64,000 bases of DNA from positions 8,580 to 72,579 of the forward strand of contig CALCGR010000151.1 in assembly GCA_937901025.1 (NCBI GenBank), written 5' to 3'. How positions within the stretch are numbered: position 1 is the stretch's first letter; every line of letters starts with the position of its first letter. Below are positions 15,991 to 26,081 of the stretch, one piece after another. The notes under the pieces were generated by a model. That model was not told the DNA's origin. It saw only the letters and a program-made list of their open reading frames with translations, and did not search any database. The position numbers and the translations under genes are program-made. The stretch comes from an uncultured Bacteroidales bacterium (GTDB lineage: Bacteria; Bacteroidota; Bacteroidia; Bacteroidales; Paludibacteraceae).

Positions 15991-16869
15991 ATGGCACAGA
16001 ATGTCTTATTAGAGATTGCTCCTCTGACGGAGAAGGATAGTTTATTTATTGTAGAACGGCATAAAAAAGAGTTCTCTTACCCTATCCATAAACACAACTG
16101 TTGCGAGTTGAATTTTATTCGTGGCGGCAAGGGTGTAGAGCGCGTCGTTGGGGACAGTATAGAGAAAATTGAGGACCTTGAATTGGTGCTTCTTACAAGC
16201 GATATTGAGCACTCTTGGCAACAAGGGGATTGCAGTGCGGAGGATATACAGGAAATAACCATTCAGTTTGAGTTGTCCTGTTTGCCGGAGGCATTGTTAA
16301 AAAAGAACCAGTTTGCCAGTATTGCCCAACTTGTTGAACGGGCAAAAAACGGAGTCGCTTTCTCGCAAACGGGTATTCTAACTATCTATTCGCTACTGAT
16401 GTCCTTGCTTAAGGAAGAAGATTCTTTTCAGCAGATGCTTATATTCTTTGAGTTGCTGCATCGATTATCGTTAGATAAGGATTGTAAGACACTATCCAGT
16501 GGTAGTTTTTCGCAAACGGGATCGCCCTCGGGTTCGCGTCGCGTACAAAAGATAAAAGACTATGTGCAGGCATACTATAAGGAGGACATAAAACTCTGTC
16601 AATTAGCGGATTTGATAGGGATGACAGAGGTCGGCTGCTCGCGATTCTTTAAGATGCGTACGGGTCGAACAATCAGTGAATATATCACGGAAGTGAGGCT
16701 CGGCCATGCCTCTCGTTTGCTGGTGGATACCACGCAGAGTATTGCCGAAGTGGCATACGATTGCGGGTTCAATAACCTAAGTAATTTCAATCGATTGTTC
16801 CATAAGGTAAGGCGCTTTACTCCTACGCAGTTTAGGAATACGTACCAAAAGAACAAGATTCTCTTGTAG
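15991..16869 (+). CDS. AraC-family transcriptional regulator
   Basis: 292 residues. The N-terminal ~100 residues look like a cupin sensor domain (HKHNCCELNFI, LLTSDIEHSWQQ). The C-terminal ~100 residues hold two helix-turn-helix motifs (CQLADLIGMTEVGCSRFFK; SIAEVAYDCGFNNLSNFNRLFHKV). Such proteins sense a small ligand, often a sugar, and activate a neighbouring operon. It lies directly upstream of the SusC promoter, which has a poor -33 element and a perfect 12-base palindrome, so activation of the susC operon is the natural inference. Confidence 0.85.
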   Translation: MAQNVLLEIAPLTEKDSLFIVERHKKEFSYPIHKHNCCELNFIRGGKGVERVVGDSIEKIEDLELVLLTSDIEHSWQQGDCSAEDIQEITIQFELSCLPEALLKKNQFASIAQLVERAKNGVAFSQTGILTIYSLLMSLLKEEDSFQQMLIFFELLHRLSLDKDCKTLSSGSFSQTGSPSGSRRVQKIKDYVQAYYKEDIKLCQLADLIGMTEVGCSRFFKMRTGRTISEYITEVRLGHASRLLVDTTQSIAEVAYDCGFNNLSNFNRLFHKVRRFTPTQFRNTYQKNKILL

Positions 16870-16922
16870 TTTTTTGCCCAAAATAGAATTGTAAACTCGA
16901 CTTTGCAAAAATCGTATTATTA

Positions 16923-16969
16923 TTTGTTAACAAACTATTCGTTCACGTCGCAAAAAAGCAGTAATTTTG
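16923..16969 (+). promoter_or_regulatory. susC promoter with palindromic candidate activator site
   Basis: The -7 element TAATTTTG is at 16962-16969. Twenty bases upstream the -33 position reads TTCG (16938-16941) instead of TTTG, and the usual GCATATAT extension is missing, suggesting an activator-dependent promoter. The perfect palindrome TTTGTTAACAAA (16923-16934) lies three bases upstream of the -33 position. Confidence 0.6.
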
Positions 16970-16975
16970 CAGCGT

Positions 16976-17063
16976 GAAATCGACAATATATATTTGTGCA
17001 AGCAAATAGATATTAAAAACAACAATTAACCCTTTTTATTAACCCTTAAAATTTCATTACCAA
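16976..17063 (+). promoter_or_regulatory. susC leader with hairpin and direct repeats
   Basis: A perfect hairpin TATTTG-tgcaag-CAAATA occupies 16991-17008, and TTAACCCTT is repeated at about 17027-17048. Both precede the susC start codon by fewer than 80 bases. A role in post-transcriptional control is inference only. Confidence 0.35.
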
Positions 17064-20000
17064 ATGATGACAAAAAACAAACTTGTTACCCGTTTTGCAA
17101 TGACAATGATGGCGCTTTTCGTATCGTCCGCTTTGTTTGCTCAGGTAACGGTCTCCGGTGTCGTTGTCGATGAGAACGAAGAACCGGTCATTGGCGCTAG
17201 CATTTTGGTTAAGGGAACGACATCCGGTACGGTTACCGATTTTGATGGTAACTTCGAGATGAACGTTGCTGATGCTAATGCTACCCTGGTAGTTTCTTAC
17301 GTGGGTTTGGAGACGCAAGAAGTTGCTCTTCGTAACCGTAAGGTAGTTAATGTTAAGTTGGTTGCCAACACAGAAGTTCTGGACGAACTGGTAGTCGTAG
17401 GTTACGGCTCGATGAAGAAGTCCGACTTAAGTGGTGCAACCGTTTCCATGAAGGAGGAAGATTTGAAGAACCAAATCACGACTTCTCTGGACCAAGCCTT
17501 TGCCGGTAAAGCTGCCGGTGTGACGGCTGTTCAGACCAGTGGTGCTCCGGGTTCGTCTTCGTCTATCCGCGTCCGCGGTCAAGGTACCGTCAATGCCGGT
17601 GCAGAGCCTCTGTACGTTATTGATGGTGTGATCGTTCAAGGTAGCGGTGCTTCCGCTTCGGGTTATGGTTTAGGCTCTCTGGGTAATGGTAAGGTTTCTA
17701 CCATTTCTCCTATTGCCACTTTAAACCCGCAGGATATCGTATCCATGGAAATCTTGAAAGACGCCTCTGCAACCGCTATTTATGGTGCGCAAGGTGCGAA
17801 TGGTGTCATCCTTATTACCACCAAACACGGTAAAGAAGGTAAGGCACAATTCAGTTATGATGGTATGGTTGCTTGGAGTCAGCAGACCAAGCGCTTAGGT
17901 ATGATGAACCTGCGCGAGTATGCTCAATACCAATGTGACTTGGCTGATCAAGGTGAGATTGAGAGTCGTAGTATTTCTACGTACTATCGCAATCCTCAGT
18001 ATTTAGGTGAAGGTACCAACTGGCAGGATGCTATCTTCCAAACCGGTTTCCAACACCAACACCAAATTTCTGCACAAGGTGGTACAGAGAAGATACACTA
18101 CTATTTGAGTGGTTCTTATATGAAACAAGACGGTACTATTATTGGTTCGTCCTTTGATCGTTTCAGCGTACGTGCTAACATCGATGCCCAACTGACCAAA
18201 TGGTTAAAACTGGGTTTGAATGCTACTTATGCCACCACCAATGAAGACATTAAGTTGGCTGATGGTGAGCAAGGTATTATTTTCTATTCTTTGGCTGCCA
18301 ACCCGGATCAACCTATTTATGATTTGGATGGTAACTATTTCGTAGGCCGTAGCCGTGAAGGTTCGGGTGCTTCTGTTAACCCGATTGCTGAGGCTATGCT
18401 GAAGAGTAACACCTTGAAACGTCAAAAATTGATGGGTAACATCTTCTTGGAGATTCAACCCGTTAAGCAATTTACGTTCCGTTCTGACTTCGGTTTCGAC
18501 GTATCGTCTGCAAAGGCTAATACGTTTGTTCCGACGTATGACTTCGGTTATGTTAAACAAACGATCAACAGTATCTCTCAACAAAACAACAACAGTACTT
18601 ATTGGCAGATTAAGAACTATGCTACTTATGCTGACAATAAAGCCGGTCATAGTTGGAGTATCATGTTGGGTCAAGAGGCTTGGTTGAGCAAATGGGAGTA
18701 TCTCCGTGGTGCTTCTTCGAACCTTCCTTCGGATGATGTTCAGAACATTCAATTAGGTGATCCTACCACTTATAGTATTGGTCAAGGTTATGGTGCCACT
18801 TCCATGGTTTCCGCCTTTGCGCGCGCGACATATAATTATGGTGAGCGTTACTATTTAACTTATACGTTCCGTTATGATGGTAGTTCCAACTTCGGTCCTA
18901 AGAACCGTTGGGCTCCGTTTAACTCTGTAGCCGTTTCTTGGCGTTTCTCGAACGAGAAGTTCTTTGAGCCTATCCGCGATGCTTGGTCGAACGGTAAACT
19001 CCGTTTCGGTTGGGGTCAAACGGGTAACGCTAACATCGGTGCTTTCGCATGGGGTGCCGGTATCAGCAGTATCTTCACCGGTGCAGGAACAGCTACCGGT
19101 AGTTCCGTTGGTTATCGTCCGAGTAACTTAGCTAACCCGTATATCCACTGGGAGAAACAAGAGCAATTCAACGTAGGTCTCGACCTTGGTTTTGTTAATG
19201 ACAAGATCATGTTGAATGCCGATTACTATTACAAGAAATCTAACGATATGTTGATGGACCTCCAATTGCCGTCCTATATGGGAACGAGCGGTAACGGTTC
19301 TTCTGCATTAGCTGCTCCTAAAGGTAACTACGGTACGATTCTCAACCAAGGTGTTGAAATCAGTTTAGATATCAATCCGTTCCGCGGTAAGAAAGTGGAG
19401 TGGGAGAGCAATATCCAAGTATCCGTTAACCGCAACAAACTCGTTGCTTTGGACGGAACCGCTAACGCATCGTTGGTTGGTAAAGGTCAATGGGATGATG
19501 TTGTTAGCCGCACCCTCGTAGGTGAGAGCTTATACAACTTCTATGGCTATGAGGTAGAAGGTATCTATCAAGACCTTGAGGATATTATGAATAGCCCGAA
19601 GACGCTGACTCATCCTGCTGATGGTAACTTCGCCCGTGGTAATACGGTATGGCCCGGTGACTTGAAGTTTAAGGATGTCAATAATGATGGCGTTATCAAT
19701 GAGCTTGATAAGACGAACATCGGTAGCCCGCTGCCTAAGTTCACCTTCGGTTGGACGAACACGTTGCGTTTCTTCGGTGTTGACTTGACCATCTTCTTGA
19801 ATGGTTCGTATGGTAACCAAATCCTCAACTACACGAAGATGGGTAGTGCTAACTCGAATACTTCTATTTCGAGTATGAAGTCTCAATGGACGAACCAACT
19901 TCGTGACGTGGTTGCAACCCGCGCTCAACTGGAGCCTATCAATCCTGATAAGGAATATCCGTTTGTTAACGCGTCCGGTGTACAAATTAACAACTGGTAC

Positions 20001-20363
20001 GACGATGTTACCAACGTTCGCGTGAAGAATCCGGACGCTAAGAACCCTCGTGCTTCTGTTAATGCTGACCCGAACGATAACGACCGTATTTCGAGCCGTT
20101 ACGTTGAAGATGGTAGTTATCTGCGTATTAAGAACGTTGTGTTAGGTTATACATTGCCTAAGAAAGTGCTCAAGAAAATGCACTTTGATAACTTCCGTAT
20201 CTATTTGAATATCCAAAACTTGGCTACATTCACCAAGTATAGTGGATATGATCCTGAAGTCGGTGCTTCTGCACAAGATGCTACCGGTTTGTCCTTCGGC
20301 GTTGACTATGGACGTTATCCGTCCCCGACAACGTATGCTCTTGGTTTAAACATCGCATTCTAA
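17064..20363 (+). CDS. susC: SusC-like TonB-dependent outer-membrane transporter
   Basis: 1099 residues. Signal peptide (MMTKNKLVTRFAMTMMALF...ALFAQ), a carboxypeptidase-regulatory-like domain (VSGVVVDENEEPVIGASILV), a TonB-box/plug region (DELVVVGYGSMKKSDLSG; the plug ends near EILKDASATAIYGAQGANGV), then a 22-strand-type barrel ending in LGLNIAF. Imports oligosaccharides across the outer membrane with the SusD protein encoded 18 bases downstream. First gene of a four-gene surface-binding operon that ends at the terminator at 25945. Confidence 0.95.
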   Translation: MMTKNKLVTRFAMTMMALFVSSALFAQVTVSGVVVDENEEPVIGASILVKGTTSGTVTDFDGNFEMNVADANATLVVSYVGLETQEVALRNRKVVNVKLVANTEVLDELVVVGYGSMKKSDLSGATVSMKEEDLKNQITTSLDQAFAGKAAGVTAVQTSGAPGSSSSIRVRGQGTVNAGAEPLYVIDGVIVQGSGASASGYGLGSLGNGKVSTISPIATLNPQDIVSMEILKDASATAIYGAQGANGVILITTKHGKEGKAQFSYDGMVAWSQQTKRLGMMNLREYAQYQCDLADQGEIESRSISTYYRNPQYLGEGTNWQDAIFQTGFQHQHQISAQGGTEKIHYYLSGSYMKQDGTIIGSSFDRFSVRANIDAQLTKWLKLGLNATYATTNEDIKLADGEQGIIFYSLAANPDQPIYDLDGNYFVGRSREGSGASVNPIAEAMLKSNTLKRQKLMGNIFLEIQPVKQFTFRSDFGFDVSSAKANTFVPTYDFGYVKQTINSISQQNNNSTYWQIKNYATYADNKAGHSWSIMLGQEAWLSKWEYLRGASSNLPSDDVQNIQLGDPTTYSIGQGYGATSMVSAFARATYNYGERYYLTYTFRYDGSSNFGPKNRWAPFNSVAVSWRFSNEKFFEPIRDAWSNGKLRFGWGQTGNANIGAFAWGAGISSIFTGAGTATGSSVGYRPSNLANPYIHWEKQEQFNVGLDLGFVNDKIMLNADYYYKKSNDMLMDLQLPSYMGTSGNGSSALAAPKGNYGTILNQGVEISLDINPFRGKKVEWESNIQVSVNRNKLVALDGTANASLVGKGQWDDVVSRTLVGESLYNFYGYEVEGIYQDLEDIMNSPKTLTHPADGNFARGNTVWPGDLKFKDVNNDGVINELDKTNIGSPLPKFTFGWTNTLRFFGVDLTIFLNGSYGNQILNYTKMGSANSNTSISSMKSQWTNQLRDVVATRAQLEPINPDKEYPFVNASGVQINNWYDDVTNVRVKNPDAKNPRASVNADPNDNDRISSRYVEDGSYLRIKNVVLGYTLPKKVLKKMHFDNFRIYLNIQNLATFTKYSGYDPEVGASAQDATGLSFGVDYGRYPSPTTYALGLNIAF

Positions 20364-20381
20364 TAAAGAAAGGATAAGATT

Positions 20382-22202
20382 ATGAAAAAGATATTTAATT
20401 TAGCAGTTATTGCTACTGTCGTTCTTTCGTTAACGGGTTGCGAAGATTTCCTCAACCGTCCGACGATTGATAACTATAGTACAGGTAATTACTACCAAAA
20501 TGATGAACAATGCATCATGGGTGTAAACTACTTGTATAACTCTCCTTGGTATGATTTCCAACGTGGATTCTTAGCAATGGGTGATTGCATGGCGGGTAAC
20601 TACCATGATGATCAATACGGATTCTTACAACTCTCTCCGCAAGCTGCCGGTGACTATGCTACGAATATGTCTAAGTCCTTGTGGTCTGTGAATGGTCACT
20701 GCTCTACTGTGATTGAGAATATTGTTGCCGCTAAAGGTCCTAGTTCGGAGATTAAACGTCAAACCATTGGTGAAGCATTGGTTTGGAAAGCAATGGCTTA
20801 TTTCTATTTGGTTCGTGTTTATGGTGAAGTGCCCATTATCCACAAACCGGCTGATATGATTAACGAAGGTAACTATAATGCAGTTTATCGTAACACGAAA
20901 GAGAACTTGTATGACTACATTCTCATGATTCTTGAAACGGCTGAAACGCTGTTGCCGAAGAACCCTGCTCCTAACGGACGTGTGGACTACTGGTCTGCTC
21001 GCGCATTAGAGGCTAAGGTTTATTTGACTATGGCAGGTGTTAGCGGTCAACTGAATCAAGACTATTTGAAGAAAGCGTTCGACATCTCGAAAGACGTGAT
21101 TGATAATTCCGGTCGTCATTTGATGGCTGATTATGAACAAATCTTCTGGGGTGAGAACAATATCAGCGAAGAGGCTCTCATTTCTTGGATGTGGTCCGGT
21201 AAGACGACTGAGGCTTCCGGTTGGACGGCTCAGAACTCGTTCCAAAATGACCTTGCTTTCGGTGAGATGGGTCAAAGTAAGGATAACTGGGGCGCTTGGA
21301 AAGGTGCACAAGTTAACTTGCAAGAGATCTTCGGTGTAACCGCTCTGGATAACCCTGCTACTCGTGCTGACATTGATAAGGACGCTCGTCGTCACGCTAC
21401 TTACATGCTTCCGGGTGATGTATATCCTCACTTCTGGAGAACCGTTGGTGGCTTGGACGTACTCAAAGCTGTCTTTGATGATAGTTATGCACGTTTCGGT
21501 CTGCCGGGAAGTTGGGGTTCCAACACGGGTACATTCGTTTGCGTTAAGCACTGCTATGGCGACTATGATGACCACACAGCTATGTTCGGTTATGCTCCTG
21601 CTCGTAACATGACGAGTGCTGTAGCTACCCACCTGCTCCGTTTAGGTGACCTGTACTTGGTTAACGCTGAGGCTGCTGTCCTTGGTGGTGGCGACATTGC
21701 TTATGGTCTTGCTCGTTTGAACGATGTTCGTCGTCGTTCCATCAAGGACTATCAAGATGCCGGTACTTATACATTTGAAGATGTATGGACGGAGCGTCGT
21801 AAAGAGCTCGCTATGGAAGGTGACCGTTGGTACGACTTGGTTCGCGTAAGTTACTACAATGCTGATTTTGCTCTGAATAACCCGATTGATGGTTTGAAGA
21901 TTCAAAAGCGTGGCGATTACTGGAACAAGGATTACACCTATAAGACATTCTATGAGTCCTATAAGGGTAATGAGAATAACAAAGCCGCTTGGGTTTGGGA
22001 TTTAGGTGAAGATGAGTTCCGTTATCCGACCAATGAAGAGAGAGCTCAGCCACAAGCTTATCAAACTTCTCTTACCGATGCTGTGTTCCGTATGCCGATT
22101 ACGGCTGATGACGTAATCTTCAACGGCAACTTAGCTACCGGTGTTGCTCCTATTAATGAGGATGTACGTGCGAAGTACACTTACGATTTTTCTAATCTTT
22201 AA
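20382..22202 (+). CDS. susD: SusD-like starch/glycan-binding lipoprotein
   Basis: 606 residues; lipoprotein signal with Cys at the lipobox (VVLSLTGCEDFLNRP). TPR-like helical segments (ALEAKVYLTMAGVSG, LRLGDLYLVNAEAAV) and the family C-terminal pattern (RRKELAMEGDRWYDLVR) identify it. It caps the SusC barrel and binds substrate on the cell surface. AGAAAGGA at 20367-20374, seven bases before the ATG, resembles the sequence before the gene at 4252 and may aid initiation. Confidence 0.95.
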   Translation: MKKIFNLAVIATVVLSLTGCEDFLNRPTIDNYSTGNYYQNDEQCIMGVNYLYNSPWYDFQRGFLAMGDCMAGNYHDDQYGFLQLSPQAAGDYATNMSKSLWSVNGHCSTVIENIVAAKGPSSEIKRQTIGEALVWKAMAYFYLVRVYGEVPIIHKPADMINEGNYNAVYRNTKENLYDYILMILETAETLLPKNPAPNGRVDYWSARALEAKVYLTMAGVSGQLNQDYLKKAFDISKDVIDNSGRHLMADYEQIFWGENNISEEALISWMWSGKTTEASGWTAQNSFQNDLAFGEMGQSKDNWGAWKGAQVNLQEIFGVTALDNPATRADIDKDARRHATYMLPGDVYPHFWRTVGGLDVLKAVFDDSYARFGLPGSWGSNTGTFVCVKHCYGDYDDHTAMFGYAPARNMTSAVATHLLRLGDLYLVNAEAAVLGGGDIAYGLARLNDVRRRSIKDYQDAGTYTFEDVWTERRKELAMEGDRWYDLVRVSYYNADFALNNPIDGLKIQKRGDYWNKDYTYKTFYESYKGNENNKAAWVWDLGEDEFRYPTNEERAQPQAYQTSLTDAVFRMPITADDVIFNGNLATGVAPINEDVRAKYTYDFSNL

Positions 22203-22215
22203 AAATTAAACAACA

Positions 22216-23526
22216 ATGAAAAATATAGTTAAATTTGTTGGCATCGTATTAGCTACGGCATTGGTTGCAGTGGGTATGTCCTCTTGCAAACAAGACCCTT
22301 ATAAATACGTTGTGACGGATGGTCAGCCGGTGATTAAGTATATCACCACGACCGAAGCCTCTGCTGCTGACTCGTTGATTACGGGTGCAGCCACAGAAGC
22401 TGTAATCTGCATTGTTGGTGAGAATTTGACCTCGGTTAAGGAAGTTTATTTCAATGACTTGAAAGCTATCTTGAGTTCGAGTTTTATCACCTACAACACT
22501 ATGCTTGTTCAAGTTCCCGCCTCTATTCCCGGTGAAGTAACGAATAAGATTTACTTCAAAGCCAAGAATGGTGAAACCGTTACTTTCCCCTTTGAGGTGG
22601 AAGTTCCCGGACCGACCGTAACCGGTACTGTTTGTGAATATGTTCTGCCCGGTAAGCAAGGCGTTCTGCAAGGAAACTATTTTGTTGACGATCCTAACGT
22701 TCCGTTAGAGGTTGTTATGCCTGATGGTCAAGCTGCTAAGGTGGTTAGTTTCACTCAAACGAGTTTGACCTATGAGGTTCCTGCCGGTAGTACTGCAAGC
22801 GGTAAGATTATGGTTAAAACCATTTATGGTAGCTGCGAGAGTAACTTTAACTTCAACGACAAGACCAACATCCTCTTCGACTGGGATGCTGATGAAGCTT
22901 CTTTGACTACTCCTTATGGTAAGGCTAATGGTTGGCAACCCGCTACGGCACACATCGGTGTAACGGATGACGTTGAACCGATTGACGGTAAGTATATCTA
23001 CTTCACAGGTGACTTGTCTGCCGGTCCCGGTGCTGTATGGGATGAAGGTCCTTGGAGCTTCACTTTCTGGCCCGGCGATAACTGGGGAACCGTTTATCCG
23101 AACCTGCAAGAGAATACTGAGTTTGCTGCTATTTTGGCAAGCCACAAGTGGGATGAACTTAAGCTCAAATTTGAGGTATGTGTTCCGAAGGCAAGTCCTT
23201 GGGCTGCTCAAGGTTTAGGTATTTACTTCACCCCGAAATCGTATGTTGATGGTACGAACCAAAACAACGGTTATTATGCTGACGCTGCGTTCCCACGTGC
23301 TTGGTATATGCCTTGGAAGGACAGTGGAAGCTTTGATACCGGTGGTGAATGGATTACCGTTATTATTCCGATGACTGAGTTTAAGTACAACCACGAAGGT
23401 AATGCTGTAGGTGGCATTGACGAGACTTATTTCGATGGTATGTCTATGTTCTTATGGAACGGCGGCGTACAGGGTAAGGATTGCCACGCTTTCGTAGCTG
23501 TAGATAATATTCGTGTAGTGCCCTAA
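22216..23526 (+). CDS. Surface glycan-binding lipoprotein, SGBP-B-like
   Basis: 436 residues, lipobox VGMSSCKQD. Two IPT/TIG-type immunoglobulin-like domains (about 40-225) are followed by a C-terminal beta-sandwich (about 230-436; NILFDWDADEASLTT, AWYMPWKDSGSFDTGGEW, ETYFDGMSMFLWNGG, AFVAVDNIRVV) of the type found in SGBP-B proteins of xyloglucan and mannan loci. Aromatic-rich loops fit glycan binding. Probably holds long polysaccharide at the surface for SusC/D. Lies 13 bases after susD. Confidence 0.82.
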   Translation: MKNIVKFVGIVLATALVAVGMSSCKQDPYKYVVTDGQPVIKYITTTEASAADSLITGAATEAVICIVGENLTSVKEVYFNDLKAILSSSFITYNTMLVQVPASIPGEVTNKIYFKAKNGETVTFPFEVEVPGPTVTGTVCEYVLPGKQGVLQGNYFVDDPNVPLEVVMPDGQAAKVVSFTQTSLTYEVPAGSTASGKIMVKTIYGSCESNFNFNDKTNILFDWDADEASLTTPYGKANGWQPATAHIGVTDDVEPIDGKYIYFTGDLSAGPGAVWDEGPWSFTFWPGDNWGTVYPNLQENTEFAAILASHKWDELKLKFEVCVPKASPWAAQGLGIYFTPKSYVDGTNQNNGYYADAAFPRAWYMPWKDSGSFDTGGEWITVIIPMTEFKYNHEGNAVGGIDETYFDGMSMFLWNGGVQGKDCHAFVAVDNIRVVP

Positions 23527-23546
23527 TGCTTAAAAATTAACGAATT

Positions 23547-25922
23547 ATGAAAACATTCAATAAATTTATGATGTTGGTAGGTCTCGCCATAGTGGCGAGC
23601 CTAACCATCACCTCTTGCAAGACGGATAGACTGAATACAAATCCGCTTGACAAGAAAGGTGTTACCCTCGTGGCTTACGGACCTAATCCTGTAGCACGTG
23701 GTGGTTATATGCGCTTCATGGGTACCGGTATGGATCAAATTGCTTCCATCACCTTGGCAGGTCAAGAATTAACGGTTGAACCTGTGAGCAAGGAAGAGGT
23801 TAAGGCTTTGATCCCTCAAGATGCCAAGATTGGTAAAGTCGTTTTGAAAGCCAATGACGGTACTGAACTCGTAGGCTCGAGAGAGGTTACTTATACCGAG
23901 CCTGTTGGTTTCGACAAAGACAAAGCCTTTGAGCCTGCTACTGTTAAAGCCGGTCAAACGTTGAAGATTAACGGTGAATACCTCAACCTTGTAACGAAGG
24001 TTATCTTCGCTGAAGGCGTAGAGGTTACCAAGTTCAAAGAGCATGATCGCAAGTACATTGTGATTGAGAACTTCCCCGCAGAAGCTCAAACAGGTAAGGT
24101 TACCTTATCGTTCGTTGCTACCGGTGACACGATTGCTCAAGAGATTCCTTCCGAGACTAAGCTGAACGTTGTTCTTCCTTCTGTAGCTGAAATTGCTGAG
24201 TTCACTGAGGTGAAAGCCGGTGATAAGAAGACCATTGAAGGTGAAAACTTAGACTTAGTTGTTGATGTTGTTACCTCTACCGGTGATACGCTGGACTTTA
24301 TCGTTAGCAACGAAGGAGCTCAGATTGAAATCACGATGCCTGAGGTTGTAACGAACTGCGTCATCAACGTATTTGCTGCTTCCGGCATTGCCGTTCCGGT
24401 AGCTACTATCGGTGTGGCTCTGCCTAAGGTTGCTTCGGTTGAAGACAATACCGATGTAAGAGAAGGTAGCGAAGTTGTTATCAATGGTACCGACATGGCT
24501 ATCGTTTCCGCTATCAACTTCGTTGATATCAAGGGTAATGCTATCACCGTTGATGGTGACGGTATTTCGGTTACGGAAACGCAAGTTGTCGTTGCTGTAC
24601 CGGCTGCTGCCATTACGGGTGCAATGGTTATCAAGACTACCGCCAATATTGATGTAGAAGATGAGAAACTCACTATCGAGACTCTCAAACCCGCTGTTAC
24701 TGCTTTCAATCCCGCAGAGATTGCTATGGGTGGTACCGTTGCTGTCAATGGTACAGACCTTGACCTCGTTAAGACTGTTACGCTGACCGGTGGTGCTGTT
24801 TTGGAGCCTGCTGACGCTTCTGAAACAACCTTCAACATCACGATTCCTTATGCTAATGCTGAGACCGGTAAGGTTACGCTGACTATGCACAATGGTGAGA
24901 CCGTTGAGACGGACGTTGAGTTGACAATCAACGCTCCTGAGTGCTGCTACGTTGTAGAATGGCCGGATCCCGAAGTTGAAATCAAGGCCGGTACGATGAT
25001 GGTTATCACCGTGGCTAACATTGACAAACTGACGACCGTTAAGATTGATGGTCAAGATTGCCAAATCATCAAGATGGGTGACCAATTATACATCGCTGTT
25101 CCTGATGCAGCCGGTAAGAACTCGGTTATCACTCTCGTTTCCGAGAATGGTTCGATTGACTATCCGTATGCATTCGTTCCTAACACCGAACAAAAACGTT
25201 CGTTGTGGAAGGGTGCTCTGCCTATCAGCTGGGGTGATGATGGCAAGATTCATATTGCCGCAAGTGCAATGGCTGAAGTTCCCGCAGGTGCTGAATTGGT
25301 TATGTGCTACACGCAAATAGATCAAACTTGGGGTCAAGCTCAAATGTGCTTCGGTGACTGGAGTAAGAAACTCTTACCTGATGGTACAACGACCACCGGT
25401 GACGGTGCATTGGTTCCGACGGACATCTATGGTTGGTTCACTGATGGTATTCTCTATCGTGAGACTCCGATTGTATTAACGGATGAGTTATTAACAGATC
25501 TCCGCGCTCACGTAGATGGTAATGGTGATATTCTCCACATCCAAGGTTCTGACCTTATCTTCAACGAGGTTTATGTTCGTTGGACGATTTCGTTGGAGAC
25601 TACGCTGGCTACCGGTCCGTTCATTGCAACTGGTTGGGGAGCTCAACCTACTGTTTTGAATAATGGAGAACTCGCTGGAGCGAAAGCCGGTCAGATTCTG
25701 CGCATGTACATTACTCCGATTGATGGTGGTTATTGGCAAGTGCAATTATTCCCGACCGACTGGTCTGCACAAGTTGTTGCCTTTACTGCCGGTGATTGGG
25801 ACTTAGCTGCACATAATGGTGCTATTGAAATCGTTTTGACGGATGAAATAATCAGTAAATTCCAACCGGGTATCGTTCTTAATGGCGATTTGACTCAAGT
25901 TGATAAGATTACTCTCGAGTAA
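23547..25922 (+). CDS. Multi-IPT-domain surface glycan-binding lipoprotein
   Basis: 791 residues, lipobox TITSCKTD. About six consecutive IPT/TIG-like domains (each with a G-x-x-x-x-I-x-G-x-x-L pattern, e.g. LKINGEYLNLVTKVIF, KKTIEGENLDLVVDVV, VVINGTDMAIVSAINF, VAVNGTDLDLVKTVTL) form a spacer to ~residue 545. A C-terminal part with Trp-rich strands (LWKGALPISWGDDGKIHI, TGWGAQPTVLNNG) probably binds glycan. It would act as a long surface tether next to SusC/D. Last gene of the operon; a strong terminator follows. Confidence 0.75.
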   Translation: MKTFNKFMMLVGLAIVASLTITSCKTDRLNTNPLDKKGVTLVAYGPNPVARGGYMRFMGTGMDQIASITLAGQELTVEPVSKEEVKALIPQDAKIGKVVLKANDGTELVGSREVTYTEPVGFDKDKAFEPATVKAGQTLKINGEYLNLVTKVIFAEGVEVTKFKEHDRKYIVIENFPAEAQTGKVTLSFVATGDTIAQEIPSETKLNVVLPSVAEIAEFTEVKAGDKKTIEGENLDLVVDVVTSTGDTLDFIVSNEGAQIEITMPEVVTNCVINVFAASGIAVPVATIGVALPKVASVEDNTDVREGSEVVINGTDMAIVSAINFVDIKGNAITVDGDGISVTETQVVVAVPAAAITGAMVIKTTANIDVEDEKLTIETLKPAVTAFNPAEIAMGGTVAVNGTDLDLVKTVTLTGGAVLEPADASETTFNITIPYANAETGKVTLTMHNGETVETDVELTINAPECCYVVEWPDPEVEIKAGTMMVITVANIDKLTTVKIDGQDCQIIKMGDQLYIAVPDAAGKNSVITLVSENGSIDYPYAFVPNTEQKRSLWKGALPISWGDDGKIHIAASAMAEVPAGAELVMCYTQIDQTWGQAQMCFGDWSKKLLPDGTTTTGDGALVPTDIYGWFTDGILYRETPIVLTDELLTDLRAHVDGNGDILHIQGSDLIFNEVYVRWTISLETTLATGPFIATGWGAQPTVLNNGELAGAKAGQILRMYITPIDGGYWQVQLFPTDWSAQVVAFTAGDWDLAAHNGAIEIVLTDEIISKFQPGIVLNGDLTQVDKITLE

Positions 25923-25944
25923 TCCATCATCTGCTATACAAATT

Positions 25945-25977
25945 CAGGGGAAGTCGCAAGACCTCCCCTGTTTTTTT
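25945..25977 (+). terminator. Intrinsic terminator of the susCD operon
   Basis: CAGGGGA-a-GTC, loop gcaa, GAC-c-TCCCCTG, then seven T: a ten-pair stem with a one-base mismatch. Confidence 0.93.
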
Positions 25978-26017
25978 GATACTAATTTATCCAAAATCGT
26001 TGCAATAGTGCGCATTA

Positions 26018-26049
26018 TTTGCATAAGTGCAAAAGATTTTGTAACTTTG
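26018..26049 (+). promoter_or_regulatory. Promoter of the 17-gene hemicellulose operon
   Basis: TTTG at 26018-26021 (in TTTGCATAAGT), a 20-base spacer, TAACTTTG at 26042-26049. It separates the enzyme operon from the SusC/D operon. Confidence 0.85.
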
Positions 26050-26081
26050 TAGCCAAATTAGAAAAACATTCAATTTATAAT

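Noticed and set aside
16500..16545. TCGCAAACGGG words in the AraC gene as a further repeat family
   Set aside because: The spacing and unit length are irregular, and only the 11-base word recurs (near 16362). Too weak to call.
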